7,214 nt of DNA, from NCBI GenBank assembly GCA_030824255.1, contig JAVBYB010000151.1:1-7214 (forward strand). Direction: 5' to 3'. Shown piece by piece: positions 1-6,052 of the stretch. Below the pieces are notes generated by a model. That model worked only from the letters and a program-made list of their open reading frames with translations, was not told the DNA's origin and did no database searches. Every line of letters starts with the position of its first letter. Within the stretch, counting starts at the first letter, position 1. The DNA is from a bacterium (GTDB lineage: Bacteria; Pseudomonadota; Alphaproteobacteria; Caulobacterales; Hyphomonadaceae). A program made the position numbers and the translations under genes.

Positions 1-983
1 AGCGGCGTGCGCTTGATGGCGAGATGGAACAGCAGCGGCAGCACCGCCGAGATCGCCATGATGACGAAGCACGCCCACCCGACATCCGGAATGATCTGCT
101 TCGATGCCAGGAAGCGCTCCAGCAGCGTCATCGGGAAGAAGAATGTCAGGTAGATGACGATCGAGTTCTTGCCGCAATAGCGCAGGAAGCCGGCAAACTT
201 CGTCATCGACAGCAACGCCGCAAGCTCCACGATCGCCAGCGCCCCGGCGATGCCCATCAACAGGCCATAGCCGGGCAGCTGATGCATGTCGTTCTGCGTC
301 AGCCACTCATTGCAGATCGCCCAGCCGGCCAGCACGCCCACCGTCAGCCACGGCCGTGCCTTCGCACGGTCAGCAACATCGAATACGACAGTGTGCAGCG
401 CGTAGCCGATGAAGAAGTACACGAAGTACTCCATGAACCGGTTGGCGATGAAGCTCTGCGTGTCGATCCACAGCGCCTGATGCGCAATCTGCAGCGCGGC
501 GGCAGCGGCGATCACAACCCACTTCGGGAGGCGCGCGAGGAGGCGCGTGACGACATAGAACACCGCCAGCATGTGGACGAACCACAAGACGCCCGTCGGC
601 TGGATGATGTTCCAGACATAGAGCTTCACGAACGCCACCGGGTCCGCGCGCAGGACATCATTGTCCGTCAGCAACAGCGTGAGACCCAGCCAGAGCAGAT
701 AGAAATACGCGAAGTGCACGACCTTCTTGTCGATGTAGGTCGTGAGGTTCGAGGTGATCGTGCGCGACAGGAACAGGCCGGAGATCAGGAAGAAGTCCGG
801 CATCCGGAACGGCTTCGAGAAGTCCACGATCCAGCGCATCCACCCTTCGGCGCCCACAGCCTCTTCGTAGTGGTTAACCGTGTGGAACATCACCACGAGA
901 AGGATGCAGATACCCTTCGCGTAATCGACCCAACCCACGCGGTCGGCGCCGGGAGGCGTGTAGGAGGCGGGGGCGGTTTGCAT
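1..983 (-). CDS. Acyltransferase 3 family integral membrane protein (C-terminus cut off by window edge)
   Basis: Reading the minus strand from the ATG at 983 gives 327 uninterrupted codons that run off the left edge, so the C-terminus is missing. The family usually has about 330-400 residues, so little should be lost. An in-frame stop (1002-1004) lies just upstream, with no other start between, which fixes the start. No strong Shine-Dalgarno is visible. The family hallmarks are in order: WVDYAKGICILLVVMFH (residues 18-34) with the conserved His34; FRMPDFFLISG (59-69); and LWFVHMLAVFY (133-143). About ten hydrophobic segments follow one another, for example near 22-37, 90-106, 132-150, 155-171, 183-203, 211-226, 238-260, 273-290 and 300-322. 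Members of PF01757 move acyl groups, often acetyl, onto sugars of surface polysaccharides or other envelope molecules at the inner membrane. The substrate here is unknown. It is transcribed divergently from the lipoprotein gene. Confidence 0.9.
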   Translation of the reverse strand, partial: MQTAPASYTPPGADRVGWVDYAKGICILLVVMFHTVNHYEEAVGAEGWMRWIVDFSKPFRMPDFFLISGLFLSRTITSNLTTYIDKKVVHFAYFYLLWLGLTLLLTDNDVLRADPVAFVKLYVWNIIQPTGVLWFVHMLAVFYVVTRLLARLPKWVVIAAAAALQIAHQALWIDTQSFIANRFMEYFVYFFIGYALHTVVFDVADRAKARPWLTVGVLAGWAICNEWLTQNDMHQLPGYGLLMGIAGALAIVELAALLSMTKFAGFLRYCGKNSIVIYLTFFFPMTLLERFLASKQIIPDVGWACFVIMAISAVLPLLFHLAIKRTP

Positions 984-1200
984 CGTTCTGATCCAGTGTT
1001 CCTAGCACGGGTGGCCAAAAGGACCGTAAACGGCCATCTCGCGCTTTCGCTTGGATGGGGAAACGCAATGCCCGTGCCGTCGCCACGCGAGAGCGCGCAA
1101 CGGGCGAATGATGAGCGCTTTCAGTGCTGACGGCCTTTAACCATCGACCGACTCTGCCAGTCGTGCTGATGTCGCCGCTGCAGAAGATGCGGGGGCCGCA
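984..1200. other. Divergent intergenic spacer
   Basis: This 217-base spacer separates the minus-strand acyltransferase from the plus-strand lipoprotein gene, so it should hold promoters for both. I cannot pick out a convincing -35/-10 pair in either direction. One short inverted repeat is visible at 1024-1033 (CCGT-AA-ACGG). Open frames crossing the spacer show no recognisable protein. Confidence 0.5.
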
Positions 1201-2517
1201 ATGAAATTCGTCAACTCACTGGGCGCGGCTTTGCTGTTGGCGTCGTGCAGCACGATGGAGGAGATCGTGCGCGATATTCCCAACGCGTCGCCCCCGACTG
1301 GCACGGCGTCCGCGCCTGCGCCGGTATCTCCTCCCGCCGCGAAGACTGCAGTGCTGATCGCCTCGCCCGTTTCGGAAGTCACCTACGCCAGCCCCATGAG
1401 CGAGATGATCTTGAGCCCGGGCGATATCCGCTACACGCAGACCAGCGAAGGCGTCTGGAACAGGTTCGACATCGGTGGCAGGAACATCGCCACGTACACC
1501 GTTGTCGGCACAAAGCCTGAGTGGATCGAGCTGGCGCAATCGGGCGCCGCCGAGAAGACGCGGTTCAACGTCAAGACCAGGGCAATCATCGACATCGCGG
1601 CTGACGGCAAGGAAACGCATGCCGGCACGATCCAGTCCATGTCGGTCGGGCCGGTTGTGAACGGCGCAAACGTCACGTGGGTCGGGTTCGCGACGGGCGC
1701 GGCGAAGTTCGTGCAGACGGACGACAAGACATGGACCGAGTTCGGCGGCGATGGCCGCGCGATGGACAAGTTCAACGAAACAATGCGCGACGAGTGGTCC
1801 GTCTATCTCGAGACGCCCGATGGCGGGAAGAAAATCCAGCTCGACCTTTATCGCCGCATGATCGGCCTCGGCACGGGCGGGCCGGTGAGCGACTACATGC
1901 CGATCCTCACGGCCGAATTCCCTGTGCCGGAATCATCTTCGCCCCTGCCGATAAATGGCTTTACCGCGAAGCGCGTGTTGTTTGACGGTGGCAAGCAGGC
2001 GCTTGCCTACCACAACGCCGGTGAATGGGTCGCCTACCGCAATGGCCGCGTGGAAGGCATGTATGCGATCGCCTTCATCAGCGTCGACAGCGTAAGCCTT
2101 CGCGACAAGCGGGATGGCAGCCGGATTGACCTGAACACGAAGCTAAAGGCGCTCCAGTATCGGGATGGGAAGCCAGATGTGCCCGTTGAGGAGATCCAGA
2201 CCGTGGCGTCCGGCCCGAATGGCGGGCAGCTTGCGCCGGAGGCGGCGCAACGCGACCGTGTGAAGAAGGTGGTGTTTGGCAAAGGTAGCCAACTGCTCAT
2301 CGACGAGGGTGAGCGTGGATGGGTGCTCTATGATGGCGGTGGTCGTGTGGACCACGAGCTGATCCGTCGCGAAGGCAACGGCTTGCTGTTGAGGAACAAG
2401 AACCGCGGCTCGGCCCTGCGCGTGGACATCGAGAAGCGCATGGTGCAGCGCGACTATGGCGGCCGCTGGATCGACGCCTACCGTATCGACGACATGTCGA
2501 ACACAGGCGGGGAATAG
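1201..2517 (+). CDS. Predicted lipoprotein with four degenerate internal repeats, function unknown
   Basis: I do not recognise this 438-residue protein. It begins with a short lipoprotein signal: Lys2, a hydrophobic run (residues 7-14) and the lipobox LLAS-Cys16, so signal peptidase II cleavage and lipidation at Cys16 are likely. Ser17 rather than Asp follows, which by the E. coli rule points to the outer membrane. A Pro/Ala/Ser-rich linker (about 29-58) comes next. The rest appears to be four divergent repeats at about 67-136, 153-226, 250-323 and 352-421. Each carries W-x-x-[FY], then two to four residues, then G-R (W86, W178, W276, W374). About 20-30 residues later each has a beta-strand-like segment such as DGGKKIQLDLYRRM. 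The body should be beta-rich and periplasmic, perhaps a propeller or a string of small domains. The ATG at 1201 is the only start in frame after a stop near 1136-1138, with GGGGG upstream (1190-1194) as a weak ribosome site. Confidence 0.8.
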   Translation: MKFVNSLGAALLLASCSTMEEIVRDIPNASPPTGTASAPAPVSPPAAKTAVLIASPVSEVTYASPMSEMILSPGDIRYTQTSEGVWNRFDIGGRNIATYTVVGTKPEWIELAQSGAAEKTRFNVKTRAIIDIAADGKETHAGTIQSMSVGPVVNGANVTWVGFATGAAKFVQTDDKTWTEFGGDGRAMDKFNETMRDEWSVYLETPDGGKKIQLDLYRRMIGLGTGGPVSDYMPILTAEFPVPESSSPLPINGFTAKRVLFDGGKQALAYHNAGEWVAYRNGRVEGMYAIAFISVDSVSLRDKRDGSRIDLNTKLKALQYRDGKPDVPVEEIQTVASGPNGGQLAPEAAQRDRVKKVVFGKGSQLLIDEGERGWVLYDGGGRVDHELIRREGNGLLLRNKNRGSALRVDIEKRMVQRDYGGRWIDAYRIDDMSNTGGE

Positions 2518-2519
2518 CC

Positions 2520-2540
2520 CTCCGCAGTTCAGTTGCGGGG
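2520..2540 (+). terminator. Hairpin just after the lipoprotein stop, possible terminator
   Basis: CCGCA (2522-2526) pairs with TGCGG (2534-2538) across a 7-base loop. The stem extends by a T-G wobble and a C-G pair on the outside. It lies 2 bases after the stop codon of the lipoprotein gene. No T-run follows, so intrinsic termination is uncertain. Confidence 0.3.
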
Positions 2541-2626
2541 CGGGGTGGGCTATGCCGATGTTGACGGCGCCCTAGCTTAAAGGGCCGAGCAGAATCCCTG
2601 CCCACCCCGTTGCGTGGCTGCCGCAA
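2533..2626 (+). repeat. Nested inverted repeats upstream of the alpha-glucosidase gene
   Basis: CGGGGTGGGC (2541-2550) is the exact reverse complement of GCCCACCCCG (2600-2609), a 10 bp arm with a 49-base loop. Outside it, TTGCGG (2533-2538) can pair with CCGCAA (2621-2626). In RNA this would make a long stem-loop in the leader of the alpha-glucosidase gene. TGCGG is also the 3' arm of the hairpin at 2520-2540, so the two folds exclude each other. A separate small hairpin, CGGAT-TCTG-ATCCG, lies at 2646-2659. I found no convincing promoter in this gap. Confidence 0.4.
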
Positions 2627-2676
2627 GGCGGTATGCCGGTGCATCCGGATTCTGATCCGCCCTTGTCGAGGTAGGC

Positions 2677-4266
2677 ATGACCGACAATCACTGGTGGCGC
2701 GGCGCGGTGATGTACCAGATCTATCCGCGCTCGTTCGCGGATACGAACGGTGATGGTATCGGCGACCTGAAGGGCGTCACGTCGAAGCTGGACCATGTCC
2801 GCTCGCTCGGCGTCGATGGCCTCTGGCTCTCGCCCTTCTTCAAGAGCCCTATGCGGGACTTCGGCTATGACGTCTCGGACTATTGCGATGTCGATCCGAT
2901 GTTCGGCTCACTCGCCGATGTCGATGCGCTGCTGAAGGGCGCCCACGCACGCGAGCTGAAAGTCATCATCGACCAGGTCTGGTCGCACACCTCGTCCGAT
3001 CATGCGTGGTTCCAGGAAAGCCGCCAGAACCGCACGAACGCAAAAGCCGACTGGTATGTCTGGGCCGATCCCAAGCCCGATGGCTCGCCGCCCAACAACT
3101 GGCAGGCCTGGTTCGGCGGCCCGGCATGGACGTGGGAGCCGCGCCGCCGCCAGTATTACCAGCACAACTTCCTGCCCACGCAGCCCGATCTCAATTTCCG
3201 CTCGCCGGATGTGCAGGCCGCCATCCTCGAAGTGGCGCGCTTCTGGATGGATCGCGGCGTCGATGGATTCCGCCTCGACGTGGCGAACTACTACGTTCAC
3301 GACGCGATGCTGCGCGACAACCCACCCTCGGGCGATCCAGCCCCCGCGCTGCCGCGCAACATGCAGCTGCACACATACAACTCGAACCAGCCCGAAACGC
3401 TGGCCTTCATCGCCAAGCTGCGCGAGGTGGTCGATGGCCGCGGCGCAAAGATGATGGTCGGCGAACTCGCCCCCGGCTCCTATGCGCTGATGCACGACTA
3501 CACGCGCACGCAGAAACGCCTGCACACTGCCTATGCCTTCGACTTCCTCGGCGCGTGGCCCGGTGTTGAACGCATGGCCGAAATCCTCCAGCAATGGCGC
3601 GAGGGCGCGGACGATGGCTGGCCAAGCTGGGCGGTCTCCAATCATGACGTGGCCCGCGTCGCCACACGCTGGGGCGAGGGCATCGGCGCCGCAGCCCCGC
3701 GCGCAGCCCCGCTTTTCATGTCGCTCCTGCTCGCGCTGCGCGGCACGATCTTCATGTATCAGGGGGAGGAGCTCGGCCTTCCCGACGCAGACGTTCCGTT
3801 CGAAAAGCTGCAGGACCCATGGGGCATCGCCGGCTGGCCCGCCACCAAGGGCCGCGACGGTTGCCGCACGCCCATGCCGTGGAAAGACGAAGTCATGGCC
3901 GGCTTCACGAAAGCGAAGGAAGCCTGGCTTCCTATCGATCCGCGCCAGCGCGTCCTCGCCGTCGACAAGCAGGAGAAGCTGACGGAGTCGATGCTCCACA
4001 CCACCCGCCATCTCATTGCGCTGCGCAAGGCAAGCAAGGCGCTGGGCGAGGGCGCATTCGAAATCGTCGAGGCCGCAAATGGCCGCTTCGTCTTCGACCG
4101 GGTGTGGCAGTCGCAGCGCATCCGCTGCCTCTTCAACTTCACCAGCGCGACAACCACAATGCCCCTGAGCGGCAAGCCGGAGATACTCTGGTCCCCCGAA
4201 GCCATCCTTTCCGGCGGCAACCTAGTTATGGAGCCATTCTCGGCAGCGTGGCTGCGTCTGGCTTAG
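2677..4266 (+). CDS. GH13 alpha-glucosidase (GH13_23-like)
   Basis: This 529-residue cytoplasmic-looking enzyme (no signal peptide) should hydrolyse alpha-glucosidic bonds at the non-reducing end of small oligosaccharides such as maltose. The (beta/alpha)8 barrel opens with WWRGAVMYQIYPRSF (6-20). The metal-binding loop DTNGDGIGD (22-30) follows, then IDQVWSHTS (98-106), GFRLDVAN (197-204), MMVGELAPG (259-267) and AVSNHDVAR (319-327). By family knowledge the nucleophile is Asp201, the acid/base Glu263 and the transition-state stabiliser Asp324, with His104 and His323 in the active site. All are present, so it should be active. Having DQVWSH in place of the classical DxxxNH is usual for this alpha-glucosidase subgroup. 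A beta-sheet domain closes the protein (about 455-529). GAGGT (2668-2672) precedes the ATG. No sugar transporter or sugar regulator is next to it in the window; moaE follows after 44 bases. Confidence 0.93.
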   Translation: MTDNHWWRGAVMYQIYPRSFADTNGDGIGDLKGVTSKLDHVRSLGVDGLWLSPFFKSPMRDFGYDVSDYCDVDPMFGSLADVDALLKGAHARELKVIIDQVWSHTSSDHAWFQESRQNRTNAKADWYVWADPKPDGSPPNNWQAWFGGPAWTWEPRRRQYYQHNFLPTQPDLNFRSPDVQAAILEVARFWMDRGVDGFRLDVANYYVHDAMLRDNPPSGDPAPALPRNMQLHTYNSNQPETLAFIAKLREVVDGRGAKMMVGELAPGSYALMHDYTRTQKRLHTAYAFDFLGAWPGVERMAEILQQWREGADDGWPSWAVSNHDVARVATRWGEGIGAAAPRAAPLFMSLLLALRGTIFMYQGEELGLPDADVPFEKLQDPWGIAGWPATKGRDGCRTPMPWKDEVMAGFTKAKEAWLPIDPRQRVLAVDKQEKLTESMLHTTRHLIALRKASKALGEGAFEIVEAANGRFVFDRVWQSQRIRCLFNFTSATTTMPLSGKPEILWSPEAILSGGNLVMEPFSAAWLRLA

Positions 4267-4310
4267 GGGCGGCGTTCCCATCTGCCTCACGGACAGCTAG
4301 GTTCCGGTCC

Positions 4311-4763
4311 ATGATCCGCGTCCAGACTGAACCCTTCGATGCTCACGCCGAATCCGCCGCCTTTGCCAAAGGCCGCGCGGAGGCCGGCGCGTTGGCCACG
4401 TTCGTCGGCTCGGTCCGTGATAGCGCCCATGGCGATACGGTGACTGCGCTGGATCTGGAGGCCTATCCCGGCTTCACCGAGAAGCAGATCGCGAAGATCG
4501 AGGCCGACGCCCGCGCCCGTTTCGATGTGATCGATATCCTCGTCATCCACCGCCATGGTCGCATGATGCCGGGCGAGGCCATCGTCCTCGTCTGCGCCCT
4601 CTCGAAACACCGCCGCGAAGCCCTGCAGGCCGTTGACTATCTGATGGACCGCCTCAAGACAGAAGCGCCGTTCTGGAAACGCGAAGTGCGGCCTGACGGC
4701 GAAGAGTGGATCGAACCGCGCAGCGACGACCGCGAAGCGCACGCACGTTGGACCAAGGAGTAA
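4311..4763 (+). CDS. moaE: Molybdopterin synthase catalytic (large) subunit MoaE
   Basis: MoaE pairs with the sulfur carrier MoaD in the cytoplasm and converts cyclic pyranopterin monophosphate (precursor Z) to molybdopterin by adding two sulfurs. The product is 150 residues, normal for the family. It shows GALATFVGSVRD (26-37), the LDLEAYPGFTEKQI segment (47-60), IHRHGRMMPGE (79-89), the conserved SKHRREAL (98-105) and DRLKTEAPFWKRE (113-125). Lys116 and Lys123 correspond to the active-site lysines of E. coli MoaE (119 and 126). The frame is open far upstream through the alpha-glucosidase gene, but similarity begins only at the ATG at 4311, which starts MIRVQTEPF as expected. The ribosome site in front of it is weak (TAGG at 4298-4301), so it may rely on read-through from the upstream gene. 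moaD, its common upstream partner, is not adjacent and not in this window. Confidence 0.95.
   Translation: MIRVQTEPFDAHAESAAFAKGRAEAGALATFVGSVRDSAHGDTVTALDLEAYPGFTEKQIAKIEADARARFDVIDILVIHRHGRMMPGEAIVLVCALSKHRREALQAVDYLMDRLKTEAPFWKREVRPDGEEWIEPRSDDREAHARWTKE
4755..4760 (+). promoter_or_regulatory. Ribosome-binding site of moaB inside the moaE 3' end
   Basis: AAGGAG forms the last two sense codons of moaE and stands 6 bases before the moaB ATG at 4767. This near-ideal Shine-Dalgarno selects that start over the later in-frame ATGs at 4812 and 4824, and suggests translational coupling of the two genes. Confidence 0.8.
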
Positions 4764-4766
4764 GTT

Positions 4767-5333
4767 ATGCCCGGACCCGCCTATCCGCCGTTGACCGCCC
4801 CGGGCGGCAAGATGGTCGACACGATGGAGTTCAAGCAGCTCCGCGTTTGCGTCATGACAATCTCCGACACCCGCACGGATGAGACCGACACCTCCGGCCA
4901 TCTCCTTGCTGACCGCGTGAAGGAAGCCGGCCACGAACTCGCCGACAAGGCCATCGTCCCCGATGACGTGAACGCCATCCGCGCCATCATGCGCAAATGG
5001 ATCGCCGACCCCGCCATCGACGCCGTCGTCACCACCGGCGGCACAGGACTCACCGGCCGCGACGTGACGCCCGAAGCCGTCCGCCCGCTGTTCGACAAGG
5101 AGATCGAAGGCTTCAACGTTGTCTGGCACATGGTGAGCTTCGCCAGCGTCGGCACCTCCACCCTGCAATCCCGCGCCTGCGCCGGCGTCGCCAACGCCAC
5201 TTTCATCTTCTGCCTGCCGGGCTCCAACGGCGCCGTGAAAGACGGCTGGGACAAACTCATCCGCTGGCAACTCGACTCGCGCCACATGCCCTGCAACATG
5301 GTCGAGCTGATGCCGCGGTTGCTTGAGTCATGA
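4767..5333 (+). CDS. moaB: Molybdenum cofactor biosynthesis protein MoaB (MogA/MoaB family)
   Basis: This 188-residue protein has the molybdopterin-binding fold of the MogA/MoaB/Cnx1G family, which adenylylates molybdopterin before molybdenum insertion. E. coli MoaB itself is not essential for that step, but in organisms without MogA the MoaB protein may do it. Visible motifs are VMTISDTRT (29-37), TTGGTGLTGRDVTPEA (89-104) with the conserved Asp99, GTSTLQSRACAGVAN (129-143), LPGSNGAVKDGWD (150-162), and a C-terminal QLDSRHMPCNMVELMPRL close to other MoaB proteins. The first 20 residues are an extension rich in Pro and Gly before the core. In the stretch usually reading GFGExFRM this protein has GFNVVWHM (115-122), so the usual Glu and Arg are replaced; I recall similar forms in alphaproteobacteria. 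It starts 3 bases after the moaE stop. Confidence 0.93.
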   Translation: MPGPAYPPLTAPGGKMVDTMEFKQLRVCVMTISDTRTDETDTSGHLLADRVKEAGHELADKAIVPDDVNAIRAIMRKWIADPAIDAVVTTGGTGLTGRDVTPEAVRPLFDKEIEGFNVVWHMVSFASVGTSTLQSRACAGVANATFIFCLPGSNGAVKDGWDKLIRWQLDSRHMPCNMVELMPRLLES

Positions 5334-5360
5334 GGCCGATTGCGCGTTAGGCCTCGGTTT
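5331..5360 (+). terminator. Probable intrinsic terminator at the end of moaB
   Basis: GAGGCC (5332-5337) pairs with GGCCTC (5350-5355) around a 12-base loop, with an outer T-G wobble pair, and the descending arm is followed by GGTTT. The stem overlaps the moaB stop codon. The T-run is short, so termination strength is uncertain. Confidence 0.45.
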
Positions 5361-5395
5361 CAGAAACGCGGCAGCCAGACGAAACGGGAAGACCA

Positions 5396-5962
5396 ATGAC
5401 GGCATCGCTCTACGACCTCAGCGTCCCGACCTTCCTGCAAACCACACGGGCGCTCGCCGCCGTTCTTGACCGTGCGGCGCGGCACTGCGCTGAAACAGGC
5501 GCGAACGCGGACGATTTCGTCGGCGCCCGGCTTGTCGACGACATGGCCCCCTTCCACTTTCAGATCGAGTCCGTGAAGAACCATTCGGTTTGGGGAATGG
5601 AAACCGCGAAAACCGGCGCCTTCACCCCACCGCCTCTGGCCGGCGCGAAAACTTTTGCAGACTTGCAGGCCATGCTTGCCGGCGCCGTTGCGGCGCTGGA
5701 GGCGCTCACGCCCGATGAGGTCAACAGCTGGTCCGGCAGAAATCTCGACATCGAGATCTATCAGCCGGTCGATCCGCAAAATGCCCACAGGTCGAAATGG
5801 GGGCCACAGACTTTGCCCCTGACGCCGGAGACCTACCTCCTCACCTACGCAATGCCGAATTTATATTTTCACGTCGTCACGGCCTACAATATCCTGCGCA
5901 CGCGAGGCGTCCCGATCGGCAAGGGCGATTATCAGGGGCAACTGCGGGTCAGGCAGGACTGA
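5396..5962 (+). CDS. DUF1993 family protein (DinB-like fold expected)
   Basis: The 188-residue product matches the DUF1993 family from memory: SLYDLSVPTFLQTTRALAAVL (from residue 4), DDMAPFHFQIESVKNHS (48-64), a central ALxxL helix region (90-105) and PNLYFHVVTAYNILRTRGVP (154-173). Family members are small soluble proteins of about 165-185 residues thought to form a DinB/YfiT-like four-helix bundle; their biochemical role is not established. The segment between about 118 and 141, which contains several Pro, His and Trp residues, looks somewhat longer than in typical members. GGGAAG (5386-5391) is a fair ribosome site 4 bases before the ATG. The gene is bracketed by hairpins on both sides and is probably transcribed alone. 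No signal peptide or membrane segment is visible. Confidence 0.85.
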   Translation: MTASLYDLSVPTFLQTTRALAAVLDRAARHCAETGANADDFVGARLVDDMAPFHFQIESVKNHSVWGMETAKTGAFTPPPLAGAKTFADLQAMLAGAVAALEALTPDEVNSWSGRNLDIEIYQPVDPQNAHRSKWGPQTLPLTPETYLLTYAMPNLYFHVVTAYNILRTRGVPIGKGDYQGQLRVRQD

Positions 5963-5970
5963 ACACCCAG

Positions 5971-5996
5971 CGCGGCGCCATTTTCAGGGCCCCGCG
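5971..5996 (+). terminator. GC-rich hairpin after the DUF1993 gene, possible terminator
   Basis: Arm 5971-5979 (CGCGGCGCC) pairs with 5988-5996 (GGCCCCGCG) with one C-C mismatch and an 8-base loop ATTTTCAG. It begins 8 bases after the stop codon. There is no T-run after the stem. Confidence 0.35.
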
Positions 5997-5998
5997 AC

Positions 5999-6027
5999 TT
6001 GTGAGCGTCCGCTCACATTGCTATCTA
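5999..6027 (+). promoter_or_regulatory. Candidate sigma-70-type promoter of the aldo/keto reductase gene
   Basis: TTGTGA (5999-6004) and TATCTA (6022-6027) are separated by exactly 17 bases and resemble -35 and -10 boxes. They stand upstream of a purine-rich ribosome site (GAGGG, 6039-6043) and the ATG at 6053. The match is imperfect and is judged by eye only. Confidence 0.45.
6000..6017. promoter_or_regulatory. Palindromic operator candidate overlapping the -35 box
   Basis: TGTGAGCG-TC-CGCTCACA is an inverted repeat with perfect 8 bp arms and a 2-base spacer. It covers most of the candidate -35 box and the start of the promoter spacer, where a bound repressor would block RNA polymerase. The TGAGCG half-site and tight spacing resemble operators of TetR-family repressors. 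No regulator gene lies in the window, so the identity of the binding protein is inference. Confidence 0.55.
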
Positions 6028-6052
6028 CACGCGCAGAAGAGGGACACCACCC

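Noticed and set aside
24..1130. Long plus-strand open frame of 368 codons opposite the acyltransferase
   Set aside because: Its translation is rich in Arg, His, Gln, Asp and Glu with no hydrophobic core or known motif. The opposite strand encodes a clear multi-pass membrane protein with family motifs, so this is a shadow frame.
2968..2994. Apparent loss of the GH13 region I Asn (DQVWSH instead of DxxxNH)
   Set aside because: This substitution is typical of the alpha-glucosidase subgroup to which the protein belongs. The three catalytic acids are all present, so it is not a defect.
2908..4011. Minus-strand open frame of 367 codons inside the alpha-glucosidase gene
   Set aside because: It lies wholly inside a GH13 gene with a complete catalytic triad. 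No family features are seen in the antisense protein.
3819..4310. Possible N-terminal extension of MoaE upstream of 4311
   Set aside because: The frame is open through the 3' part of the alpha-glucosidase gene, but the extra residues are Arg/His/Ala-rich shadow sequence. MoaE similarity begins at the ATG at 4311.
4287..5285. Minus-strand open frame of 332 codons opposite moaE and moaB
   Set aside because: It spans two well-recognised genes and their junction, is dominated by Gly, Ala, Val, Asp and His, and matches no family. It is an artefact of GC-rich codon use.
5357..5367. Small palindrome GTTTC-A-GAAAC between moaB and the DUF1993 gene
   Set aside because: The arms are only 5 bp and no promoter is evident around it. 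It is too short to support as an operator on its own.
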